From: Bacillota bacterium
Lineage (GTDB): Bacteria; Bacillota; Bacilli; Alicyclobacillales; SLC66
DNA length: 46,984 nucleotides
NCBI GenBank assembly: GCA_021846285.1
Contig: JAJZCB010000021.1
Span: 1-46,984, forward strand
Reading direction: 5' to 3'
This document shows positions 32,877-41,749 of this stretch, piece after piece (within the stretch, counting starts at the first letter, position 1; each line of letters starts with the position of its first letter). The notes below the pieces were generated by a model. It did not search any database. It was given only the letters and a program-made list of their open reading frames with translations, and was not told the DNA's origin. A program made the translations under genes and the position numbers.

Positions 32877-34142
32877 TCATGCCATGCTGGTTTCCAGTTC
32901 GCGGCGGACGGCAGACCAGTCCGACAGATTCACGGAAGGGATGGAAACGGTCATGGAACTGGGCGTTTCATCGATCTGTGTGCAGCGCTGGAGCAACTCA
33001 TATTGCCAACTGAGCGGCGGTCGACGCAGCTCGTCTTCGGGCTGTGTCCGCAACTGGCGCTCCCGTTCCCGTTGAGGCAACGTCCGCATTTTGTCGGCCA
33101 TGGCCCGCAGGCGGTCCTGCGGGGACGCCGTTTCGCTCAGGCGTTCCTGGGCAAATTGCAGGGATTCGACCAAACTCAGTGTCGTCAGATAGTGTTCAAG
33201 CGGTTTTGGCCCAGTGAGTTTGGCTGTACTGCGATTCGCTCTGTAGACAACCCCGTGCTCGAGTGCCAGCAGGCTGCGATTGAGAACGTAATGCATACTC
33301 TGCGGTATGACGGCGATGGGAAATGTGAAGACTCGCAACATCCGGACCATGGACTGTCGTCTCATCATTCTCAAACTGCGGGAATATTGGGCGCGGTCAA
33401 CGCTTCCCGATGATTCGCTGGAAGGGAGAACCCCGCTCCCGACAATGACGTCGTAAGCGGTCTGCAGCAGGTCACGCGCCCACTTCGCGATGTCGATCGA
33501 CGACTGCCGATTCTTTTTGGCGATCAGCAGCTCCCGGACGATTCCTGCTGTGAAGGACGCTGGATCCTGGGCAGCCAGAGTGGCCAAGCCACAGACCAGA
33601 ATTCGCTTTCGCCGCCATAGCGGCTGTACCAGACGAATCCCTGACAGAGATTCAGAGATTTGGATTTCATTCACTTTTCTGACGCGGAGAACTGAGCAGA
33701 TGCGGTCCATCTGTTCGAATGTCCGCTGCGCCTGCTTGCGGGTGACCCCATAGGGCTGTTTAGAAAACGAGACAAGTGGCGCGATCGGGAGGTACAGTCC
33801 AATCAGCAGAATGATCGCCAATCCTCTGCCAATGAAAAAGGGATCTTCAAACAGGTATATCATTAACGCGACGTACGCGGCCAGGCCGATCGTCACCAGC
33901 AGAGTGAGAAGAGCGGCGATGACAGCGGCCATGGGTTTCACAAGGGCCTGTCCAGCCGTCCAGGCGTCTGCGAATGCCTGGTAGAGGCGTTGCATTCGTT
34001 CATACCGACGGGTCATGGTCTTGTCATCCGTCCACTGTGCGGGTATCCCAACGTTCCATCCGCACTCGCACCAACTCGCATAGCCCTGGTTGAACGGCAC
34101 ACTGCTGTGGCATTGCGGGCATGTTGTCGCAGTCTTGTTCAA
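32877..34142 (-). CDS. Zinc-ribbon membrane protein resembling a catalytically dead M48 peptidase
   Basis: 421 residues from TTG 34142, with TAGGAGTG 7 nt upstream. N-terminal zinc ribbon: C8xxC11 and C25xC27. Two transmembrane segments at about 71-97 and 104-124. Residues 155-215 are laid out like an M48 (HtpX/Ste24) core: a beta pair ending IRLVQPLWRRKRILVCGLATL, then an amphipathic helix TAGIVRELLIAKKNRQS. Where M48 enzymes have HExxH this has RELLI (203-207), so both zinc histidines are missing. The C-terminal 170 residues are helical and unrecognised. I infer a non-catalytic relative, maybe regulatory. It ends 6 bp from the convergent glyQS stop. Confidence 0.6.
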   Translation of the reverse strand: MNKTATTCPQCHSSVPFNQGYASWCECGWNVGIPAQWTDDKTMTRRYERMQRLYQAFADAWTAGQALVKPMAAVIAALLTLLVTIGLAAYVALMIYLFEDPFFIGRGLAIILLIGLYLPIAPLVSFSKQPYGVTRKQAQRTFEQMDRICSVLRVRKVNEIQISESLSGIRLVQPLWRRKRILVCGLATLAAQDPASFTAGIVRELLIAKKNRQSSIDIAKWARDLLQTAYDVIVGSGVLPSSESSGSVDRAQYSRSLRMMRRQSMVRMLRVFTFPIAVIPQSMHYVLNRSLLALEHGVVYRANRSTAKLTGPKPLEHYLTTLSLVESLQFAQERLSETASPQDRLRAMADKMRTLPQRERERQLRTQPEDELRRPPLSWQYELLQRCTQIDETPSSMTVSIPSVNLSDWSAVRRELETSMA

Positions 34143-34300
34143 AGCAGTTCACTCCTACCGGGGAGGTCTACCCCGCACTGGCGTTCGAACGTATTGTAGC
34201 GCATGCCGACGCTTTTGAGGAGATGGCAATGAACGGGATGCAAGTTCAAGCGCGTCACACCATCGCGAGTATCATCTGTTGCGCGTGAGTGTTCATGCAA

Positions 34301-36433
34301 TCAGGGAGTTGGCGTGAATATAACCGTGACAGGCGTTCCCAGTGACACCAGTTGCCCAGGTTTGACACTCTGTCCGTGGGCGTAGCCCACTCCTCTTGGA
34401 ACGAGCTGAAGACCGAGAGAGGCGCATATGCGCATCGCTTCTGTCATGACCATGCCCAACAGATTTGGCATGCGGACCTGTCCGCGCTGGCCCGACTGTT
34501 GCGGGCGGGAGACGAGCGCGATCTGGTCTCCCTTGGCAACCGATGTGCCCGGTCGGGGCCATTCGATGGCGACCTTGCCGGGTCCGCCCACTGTGTCTGA
34601 CGAGAGGCCGAGTTGGGAGAGCGTCGTGGAAGCCGCGAGAGAAGTCATCCCTTGCACATTGGGCACCCGAACGTAAGAAGTCAGCGGAACGCCTTGCAGA
34701 GACGGCGCTGCAGGGGTGTGCGGCGGTATGCGCAGATAGGCGAGAGATTGTTGCAGTACGTACTTTGCGGCAGGAGTCGCGACCCAGTCGCCCCACTGTG
34801 CGGTGTTGTGCGCCTCATTGACTGTGACCATAATCTCGAGCGCCGGGTGATGGGCTGGACCGAAGCCGATAAAGGAGAGATTGTATAAATTCTTGTAGTA
34901 ACCGCCGCTGGGCTTGGGAATCTCCGCAGTACCGGTTTTTCCGGCAATGTTGTAACCGGGGATTACGCCGGTGTTACCCTGGGGATCATTATTGACCACC
35001 TGCACCATGGCGTTCGTTACTTCACGCATGATGGCGGGTGAGGCGACGCGCCTGACAATGTGGGGTTTGCGATCCATCACGACCTGTCCGTTTGGCGCCA
35101 CGATTTTCTGCACGACATAGGGCGTCAGCAGATGGCCGCCGTTTGCGATCGCCCCAATCGCAGCAAGTTGTTGAATAGGGGTGACGGCCAGACCCTGACC
35201 GAATGTCATGGTGGCGAAGTCGACGGGATTCAAATTTTTCGCCGGGAAAATAATGGAGCTGGCTTCTCCCGGCAGGTCGATGCCTGTGGGTTTGTTCAGC
35301 CCGAACAACTGGAAATAGTGATAAAAGTTTTTGACGCCTTCAGCTTGTCCAATATGGATGAATCCAACGTTGCTGGAATACACAAAAGCCTGAAGGTAAG
35401 TCAGTCGCCCCCACCCGTACACGTTCCAGTCGCGAATCGGCACTCCATTTACATAGTCGACGCCTGACATGTACGTTTGATTCAGGCGGATCGAGTGAGT
35501 GCTGAGCGCGCCTGTGAGAGTGACCGGCTTAAACGTGCTGCCTGGTTCAAAGGGATCCGAGATGGCCCAGTTGGTGTCCAGTGTCGACGAAGGATACCGC
35601 CAGAAGTAATTGGGGTTATAGTTGGGCAACGTCGCCATGGCGAGGATGGCGCCGGTCATTGGATTGGCCACTATGATTGCCGCGTGAGCGGGTCGAAACC
35701 GCTGTTTGATGACGGCGAGAGCGTGCTCTGCATAGTGCTGGATCACGGAATTGAGCGTAAGATACAGACTGTCGCCATTTTGCACCGGCTTCCTGATGAT
35801 CGGTCGAAAGGGGATCGGATCACCCAGATTGTCCGGAGTAAATGTTTCATAGCCGGGAACCCCGGACAGGTACTTGTTGTACTCGTACTCGACTCCTGCG
35901 GCGCCGTGTCCGAAGTTGTCCGTAAATCCGATGACCTGCGACGCAAAACGGCCGTCGGGATATACGCGACGATATGTTTTGTACGGACTGACGTCATTTT
36001 GCAGGCCCAGTTTTGCAAAGAGCGCCAGAATGCGCTGCTTGGCCGCGAGTGGAACCTGAACCAGGTATGGGTACATGCGCAGCCAGACAACGCCTGGACG
36101 ATGCAGTTCAGACAGCATGACAGCCGGCGTGGTGTGAACGATCTGACTCAGACCGGCGGCCAGGGTCTGTACGGTGGCGGAACCGTGGCTGGCAATGCCT
36201 TGCAGATTGATGTCCATGTCATAAGCCGGGGTGTCGAACGCCAGGATTCCGCCTGTGGAGTCATAAATGGCTCCGCGCATCGGATCGATCTGAGTCGTGG
36301 CGGTCCATTGATTGGTAGCTCGTTTATGCAAAAACACATCCACTCGCTGTACGTACCAGATCCGTCCAAGAACGATCATGGACAGAGATACGAATCCCAT
36401 CTGCAAGATCCTGGCTCGAAACTGTTTCTTCAT
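34301..36433 (-). CDS. Class-B penicillin-binding protein with two PASTA domains (PBP2B/SpoVD type)
   Basis: 710 residues; ATG at 36431-36433 with AAGGGCG upstream. A membrane-anchored transpeptidase of septal or spore-cortex peptidoglycan synthesis. One transmembrane helix (about 9-28), a PBP dimerisation domain (about 50-210, with DPMRGAIYD), then the transpeptidase: SxxK Ser299-Lys302 (GSTFKP), SSN 353-355, KTG 499-501. Two C-terminal PASTA domains follow (about 575-640 and 650-710; VRVPNVQGM and VRMPNLLGM starts). SpoVD usually has one PASTA and PBP2B two, which leans to PBP2B, but no mraW/ftsL neighbours are present to confirm division versus sporulation. Confidence 0.9.
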   Translation of the reverse strand: MKKQFRARILQMGFVSLSMIVLGRIWYVQRVDVFLHKRATNQWTATTQIDPMRGAIYDSTGGILAFDTPAYDMDINLQGIASHGSATVQTLAAGLSQIVHTTPAVMLSELHRPGVVWLRMYPYLVQVPLAAKQRILALFAKLGLQNDVSPYKTYRRVYPDGRFASQVIGFTDNFGHGAAGVEYEYNKYLSGVPGYETFTPDNLGDPIPFRPIIRKPVQNGDSLYLTLNSVIQHYAEHALAVIKQRFRPAHAAIIVANPMTGAILAMATLPNYNPNYFWRYPSSTLDTNWAISDPFEPGSTFKPVTLTGALSTHSIRLNQTYMSGVDYVNGVPIRDWNVYGWGRLTYLQAFVYSSNVGFIHIGQAEGVKNFYHYFQLFGLNKPTGIDLPGEASSIIFPAKNLNPVDFATMTFGQGLAVTPIQQLAAIGAIANGGHLLTPYVVQKIVAPNGQVVMDRKPHIVRRVASPAIMREVTNAMVQVVNNDPQGNTGVIPGYNIAGKTGTAEIPKPSGGYYKNLYNLSFIGFGPAHHPALEIMVTVNEAHNTAQWGDWVATPAAKYVLQQSLAYLRIPPHTPAAPSLQGVPLTSYVRVPNVQGMTSLAASTTLSQLGLSSDTVGGPGKVAIEWPRPGTSVAKGDQIALVSRPQQSGQRGQVRMPNLLGMVMTEAMRICASLGLQLVPRGVGYAHGQSVKPGQLVSLGTPVTVIFTPTP

Positions 36434-36552
36434 GCATCAGTCGCCCTTATTGACACAGAATGATCGCGCAACTTGTCCAGCGCGCACTATCTCCACTATA
36501 CGGCACTCTGACCACGGGGTGACAGTCAAGCATTTGTTCAGATGTGAACATT

Positions 36553-37776
<1,224 letters not shown>

Positions 37777-37926
37777 CTATGGTAACATGTAAGAGGTTGC
37801 CTGAAAAGGGGAACGAACTCAAGGTGTCTGGCGCGGCAACGGCGGCGGAACACTCGCCAATGGCGGTGCGGGTATGCGATAATGCGCATGAAGGCGAGAG
37901 TCCAGGGGAAGCGGGGTGTCCGTTGC

Positions 37927-39399
37927 ATGCGGCGGGATGAGGGCGATGGAGCGGCCGTCAATATCGATGAAGCATCAATTTTGGAACTGCAGGGGTTCAT
38001 GGAATGCGGAACGCTTACGTCGCGCAAGCTTGTTTTACATTATATGGACCGGATCGCAAGGCATGATCACGGCGGCGCGGTGATCAATGCCGTGCTGGAA
38101 CTGAATCCGGACGCTCTTGCGATTGCTGACGCGCTCGACGTGGAGCGCAGTATTAAAGGAACGCGAGGACCGTTGCACGGCATACCCATTTTGCTAAAGG
38201 ACAATATCGACACGGGGGACAACATGCATACCAGCGCCGGGTCTATCGCGCTGGCGGAATCGTACTCGCCAGGGGACAGCGCTGTGGCGGAGCGTCTGCG
38301 CGAGGCGGGAGCCGTGTTGCTGGGCAAAACCAACATGACGGAATGGGCGAACTTTATCGCCGAAGACATGCCAAACGGGTACAGTTCACGCGGGGGGCAG
38401 GTGTTGAATCCTTACGGCCCCGGTCAATTTGATGTTGGCGGTTCAAGTTCCGGGTCTGGAGCAGCCGTTGCCTCCAGTTTTGCGACCGCCGCCATTGGCA
38501 CCGAAACGTCAGGATCCATACTGAGTCCGGCGTCCGCCAATTCGGTCGTAGGGATTAAACCGACTGTCGGACTGATCAGTCGCTACGGGATCATTCCGAT
38601 CTCGCATAGTCAGGATACGGCGGGGCCGATGGCGAAGTCTGTAACTGACGCCGCGATTCTCCTGGGGGTCCTCACGGGTGTGGACGAACGCGATCCCGTC
38701 ACTCGGACAAGTGCGCGAGGCGCCCACCGCAACTATCGACAGTTCCTTGATCCGGACGGACTCGACGGAGCGAGGCTGGGAGTGCTGCGGCCGCTGCATT
38801 ATAAGAAGCTGGGTCCTGACCAAATGGCCATTTTTGAGCAGGCGATGACAGTGATGGCAGGGGCTGGCGCTGTGATCGTGGACCCCGTTTCACTTCCGGA
38901 GGAGAGCGGCGGCGGGTACGAGGTGCTCATCTACGAGTTTAAGGCGGCTCTCAACGCGTATCTGCGCAGGCTGGCTCCCGGTGTGCCTGTGCATACCCTG
39001 GCAGAACTGATCGCGTACAATGAGGAACACGCCGATGTCGCGCTGCGTCACGGGCAGGCGCTGTTTGAACGCTCTTTGCAGGTGAGTGGAACACTGACGG
39101 AAGCAGGTTATATCCGGGCGAGACTGGACGATTTGCGACGCTCCCGGGAGCGGGGCATCGATTACGTGCTCGCGGAGCATCATCTAGATGCACTGTTGTC
39201 CCCCGGCAACTTCGGCGTTGCGCTGCCCGCCAAGGCAGGATATCCATCCATCTGTGTGCCCGGGGGCTACACTCCGGCAGGCGAACCATTTGGCATCACA
39301 TTCACGGGAGGTGCGTATACTGAACCAGCGCTCATCCGATTGGCGTTTGCTTTTGAGCGACTGACGAAGTGCAGGAGGTCGCCCGACAGTCTCAAATGA
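37927..39399 (+). CDS. Amidase-signature family enzyme
   Basis: 490 residues from ATG 37927, which has GGGGTG about 9 nt upstream; ATG 37882 in the same frame is possible. Amidase-signature enzymes hydrolyse amide bonds with a Ser-cisSer-Lys triad. Seen: Lys91 in GIPILLKDNID, the serine-rich GGSSSGSGAAVA (171-182), and GTETSGSILSPA with the proposed nucleophile Ser197. The signature arginine after GSI is replaced by Leu. It is not a GatA by length and context (no gatB/gatC). Substrate unknown. It has a free N-terminus without signal peptide, so it is cytoplasmic. Confidence 0.87.
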   Translation: MRRDEGDGAAVNIDEASILELQGFMECGTLTSRKLVLHYMDRIARHDHGGAVINAVLELNPDALAIADALDVERSIKGTRGPLHGIPILLKDNIDTGDNMHTSAGSIALAESYSPGDSAVAERLREAGAVLLGKTNMTEWANFIAEDMPNGYSSRGGQVLNPYGPGQFDVGGSSSGSGAAVASSFATAAIGTETSGSILSPASANSVVGIKPTVGLISRYGIIPISHSQDTAGPMAKSVTDAAILLGVLTGVDERDPVTRTSARGAHRNYRQFLDPDGLDGARLGVLRPLHYKKLGPDQMAIFEQAMTVMAGAGAVIVDPVSLPEESGGGYEVLIYEFKAALNAYLRRLAPGVPVHTLAELIAYNEEHADVALRHGQALFERSLQVSGTLTEAGYIRARLDDLRRSRERGIDYVLAEHHLDALLSPGNFGVALPAKAGYPSICVPGGYTPAGEPFGITFTGGAYTEPALIRLAFAFERLTKCRRSPDSLK

Positions 39400-39450
39400 C
39401 GCTCGTCTCCGGGCGGGAAGTGGAAGTGTGTTTTGACTTTTCGCGCTCAT

Positions 39451-39762
39451 TCATGGCATCCAAATGTCGGCCCACTCCTGAACCTGATTCATCACAGGGC
39501 CGAGAGCCTTGCCCTTTTCGGTCAACGTGTACTCAATCCGTACAGGGGTCTCCGGATAGACGTGACGCATGATAAGCCCCGTCAACTCCAACTCCTTAAA
39601 GCGTTCGGCGAGCATGCGGTCGCTCATGTTGGGAATCATGTCAGAAATGTCTTTGAAGCGCTTTGGTCCGTCCATCAGGACACGAATGATGAGCCCAGTC
39701 CAACGTTTTCCGAGCAGAGCGAACGCCGATTCAAATTTTGGGCACAGATGATCATTGTCCAT
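39451..39762 (-). CDS. HxlR-family winged-helix transcriptional regulator
   Basis: 103 residues; the ATG at 39760-39762 is 8 nt from GGAGG, better than the GTG at 39792 or the ATG at 39768. HxlR regulators are small winged-helix proteins that often sense electrophiles or aldehydes through an N-terminal cysteine; one is present (HLCPKFESAF). Core: LGKRWTGLIIRVLMDGPKRFKDI and MSDRMLAERFKELELTGLI, wing RIEYTLTEKG. It is divergent from the LigB/MEMO-like gene, with paired direct repeats between them, so it likely controls that gene and itself. Confidence 0.88.
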   Translation of the reverse strand: MDNDHLCPKFESAFALLGKRWTGLIIRVLMDGPKRFKDISDMIPNMSDRMLAERFKELELTGLIMRHVYPETPVRIEYTLTEKGKALGPVMNQVQEWADIWMP

Positions 39763-39798
39763 ATCCATAACCTCCGAAGCAAATTGTATCACAGACGT

Positions 39799-39848
39799 TC
39801 GACAAAAGTAAGTTATCTGAGATAATACGCGTACGAAAAGTTAGTTAT
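39799..39848 (+). promoter_or_regulatory. Candidate promoter and HxlR operator (direct repeats)
   Basis: AAAAGTAAGTTAT (39804-39816) and AAAAGTTAGTTAT (39836-39848) differ by one base and are 32 bp apart, three helical turns. Between and around them is a promoter-like pair for the right-hand gene: TCGACA (39799-39804), 16-bp spacer, GATAAT (39821-39826). HxlR of B. subtilis is reported to bind direct repeats, so this is a plausible operator. Confidence 0.5.
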
Positions 39849-39959
39849 ATACCTTTGTTGGGCTATTACAGAGTTCCGCACAGCAGTAAGGATCCGCCGG
39901 ATAGCGGAACTGGCGGCAAAAGCGGGATCGAGCGCAATTTTCGAAAGGAATGGGTGACT

Positions 39960-40787
39960 GTGGCTGGCATCGTCTACGCTTGTGTCGCACCGCATGGATT
40001 TGAAATCATTCCCGAAGTCGCAGGAAAGGATCGTCAGCGCTTCGATCCCACGCGCGCAGGCATGATTGACCTTGGCCGGGAAATGGCGGCCTGTTCACCT
40101 GACACGATTATTTTGGCGACTCCGCATGGATTCCGCATGGAAGGGGCCGTCGCCATCGCGACGACCTCCTTTGCCGCAGGGCGTCTGGGCAAATACGGCG
40201 TGCATGTGGACCTGGAACTGCCGCATGACCGGGACTTGGCGCTGCAGCTGCTGCGTGCTGCGAAGGAAGCGCAAATTCCCGTCCGGGGGGTGACGTTCGG
40301 CGCAACTTCGGGCGACGCTTCGGTACTGCCGCTCGATTGGGGCTCGTTTATCCCCATGTGGTTTCTGGGCGGAAGAGGCAAGCCGCAACCGAACGTGGTG
40401 ATCATAACCCCGACGCGGGAATACGGTCTGGGGCCGCTTGTTGAACTTGGCCGCGTCATCGCCCAAGTGGCTGGGCAGAGTGGGAAGCGAATCGCATTTG
40501 TGGCTAGCGCAGATCAGGGGCACGCTCACGCCGCCGATGGTCCCTATGGCTTCGACGCGGCATCCAGGTCGTACGACGAGCAGATGTGTGACATCGTTCG
40601 CAACGATCATCTGGAGCAACTTCTGCATTTTGATTCGGAATTTGTGGAAGCGGCAAAACCAGACAGCCTGTGGCAGATGGCCATACTGCTCGGCATCCAC
40701 GAAACGGTTCCGTTGCGCGGGCGGTTGGTGTCGTACCAGGTGCCTACCTATTATGGGATGCTGTGTGCATCGTATCGCGTAAACTGA
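39960..40787 (+). CDS. LigB-type class III extradiol dioxygenase / MEMO-like protein
   Basis: 275 residues from GTG 39960 (AAGGA 10 nt upstream); GTG 39954 is the alternative. The opening VACVAPHGFEIIPEV has the conserved histidine of the LigB/MEMO fold. SPDTIILATPHGF, PLDWGSFIPMWFLGG, KRIAFVASADQGHAHA and PYGFDAASRSYDEQM follow, giving His and Glu/Asp candidates for an Fe(II) site like protocatechuate 4,5-dioxygenase beta subunits. The substrate may be an aromatic diol; some relatives (MEMO1, AMMECR1 partners) have other roles. Divergent from an HxlR regulator, which would suit an inducible catabolic or detoxifying gene. Confidence 0.8.
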   Translation: MAGIVYACVAPHGFEIIPEVAGKDRQRFDPTRAGMIDLGREMAACSPDTIILATPHGFRMEGAVAIATTSFAAGRLGKYGVHVDLELPHDRDLALQLLRAAKEAQIPVRGVTFGATSGDASVLPLDWGSFIPMWFLGGRGKPQPNVVIITPTREYGLGPLVELGRVIAQVAGQSGKRIAFVASADQGHAHAADGPYGFDAASRSYDEQMCDIVRNDHLEQLLHFDSEFVEAAKPDSLWQMAILLGIHETVPLRGRLVSYQVPTYYGMLCASYRVN

Positions 40788-40806
40788 GCGTTGGCAACGG
40801 CAGTTT
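40781..40806. terminator. Small hairpin between convergent genes
   Basis: AAACTG (40781-40786) pairs with CAGTTT (40801-40806), enclosing CGTT/AACG. It overlaps the stop of the LigB-like gene and precedes the end of the SGNH hydrolase gene. Weak, but well placed for termination on both strands. Confidence 0.4.
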
Positions 40807-40813
40807 GACTGAG

Positions 40814-41632
40814 TTACTGTCCATGACTTGAGTTGCTTGCCGTCGCGGCTGGTGTGACAAAGGGGATGCCGGACAAGCCGAACTGCACCATCATATCCTG
40901 AAACAGCAGCTCGCCCGCCAATTTGTGTCCTTGTCTGTTGGGATGCCAGCTGTTCGCCATATACGGCAGATAAGTCTGATTGTGGGCGTCAAGATACTGT
41001 TTCATCTGGTCAAAGACATTAAACACGTACACGTTTGGGCTGTGGAAACTCTCGGCGACTGCCAACTCGTGGGCCAGATACTCGGGCTCCTGGACCTGGT
41101 ACGTCGTGTAAGACGCTTTGGTTACCGGCGGAGTCACAACAAGCACAACGGCATGGGCCGCCAGACCCATGGCGATCTGTTGTCGGACCTGGCTGTCAAA
41201 GACGCTGAAGGGCGTCTTGGCATGGGCGTCATCCAGTGTGCCCCAGGAGATCACCAGCACCTGAGGGTGCTGGGTGTCGATCCATTGTTGGTACATCCCT
41301 TCTTCTTGCGTAATCGGAGCGCCGGGAACAGCATCGCTGATTACGTTGTAGGGAATCGCGGAAGCGTTTTGGTAGTTGACGAACGCTCGACGGATATAGC
41401 CGCCGCCTGTGGGATCGACCCATCCATCGGCGACCGAAGAACCAAAGATGATCACGTTTACGGCGCGCCCGTCTGTTCGGGCCGCCTTCTTTACTTGCCC
41501 TGCTGTTCGTATGTGGAGGCTTGCGCGCTGCGGCGAGGAGCTCCCAGTCGCGGCGAACGCAGGAACCGACAGCAGCGAAGCCGTGACAGCGAGTGTGGCC
41601 AAGACAGTAAAAAGCTTTCCAAAGGGTGCCAT
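40814..41632 (-). CDS. Secreted SGNH/GDSL-type hydrolase
   Basis: 272 residues; ATG at 41630-41632 with GGAGGCG upstream. Signal peptide ending VPAFA-AT (about 28). SGNH hydrolases are extracellular or envelope esterases. Block I is IIFGSSVADGW with Ser66 as probable nucleophile (the usual GDS is GSS); a VISWGTLDD block (127-135) stands for block III; block V is NSWHPNRQGH with catalytic His230. The aspartate normally three residues before that histidine is Asn227, so the triad may be weakened or use another residue. Target, perhaps acetylated wall polymers or lipids, unknown. Confidence 0.82.
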   Translation of the reverse strand: MAPFGKLFTVLATLAVTASLLSVPAFAATGSSSPQRASLHIRTAGQVKKAARTDGRAVNVIIFGSSVADGWVDPTGGGYIRRAFVNYQNASAIPYNVISDAVPGAPITQEEGMYQQWIDTQHPQVLVISWGTLDDAHAKTPFSVFDSQVRQQIAMGLAAHAVVLVVTPPVTKASYTTYQVQEPEYLAHELAVAESFHSPNVYVFNVFDQMKQYLDAHNQTYLPYMANSWHPNRQGHKLAGELLFQDMMVQFGLSGIPFVTPAATASNSSHGQ

Positions 41633-41666
41633 GCACTCGCCTCCTTGTTGAATAATCTTCCTCTCG

Positions 41667-41694
41667 GTTATAGCACAGTCCTCGCGAACTACAA
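41667..41694 (-). promoter_or_regulatory. Candidate sigma-A promoter for the SGNH hydrolase gene
   Basis: On the minus strand: TTGTAG (41694-41689), 16-bp spacer, TATAAC (41672-41667) preceded by an extended -10 TGC. It would start transcription about 30 nt before the ATG. Confidence 0.55.
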
Positions 41695-41749
41695 ATGCAA
41701 TAAACGTGTAATTTTAATGTAATATATAACGATGCGCAGAACACGGGAT

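Noticed and set aside
35477-36463. 328-codon open frame antisense to the PBP gene
   Set aside because: A product of GC-rich codon structure; the minus-strand frame has all PBP motifs.
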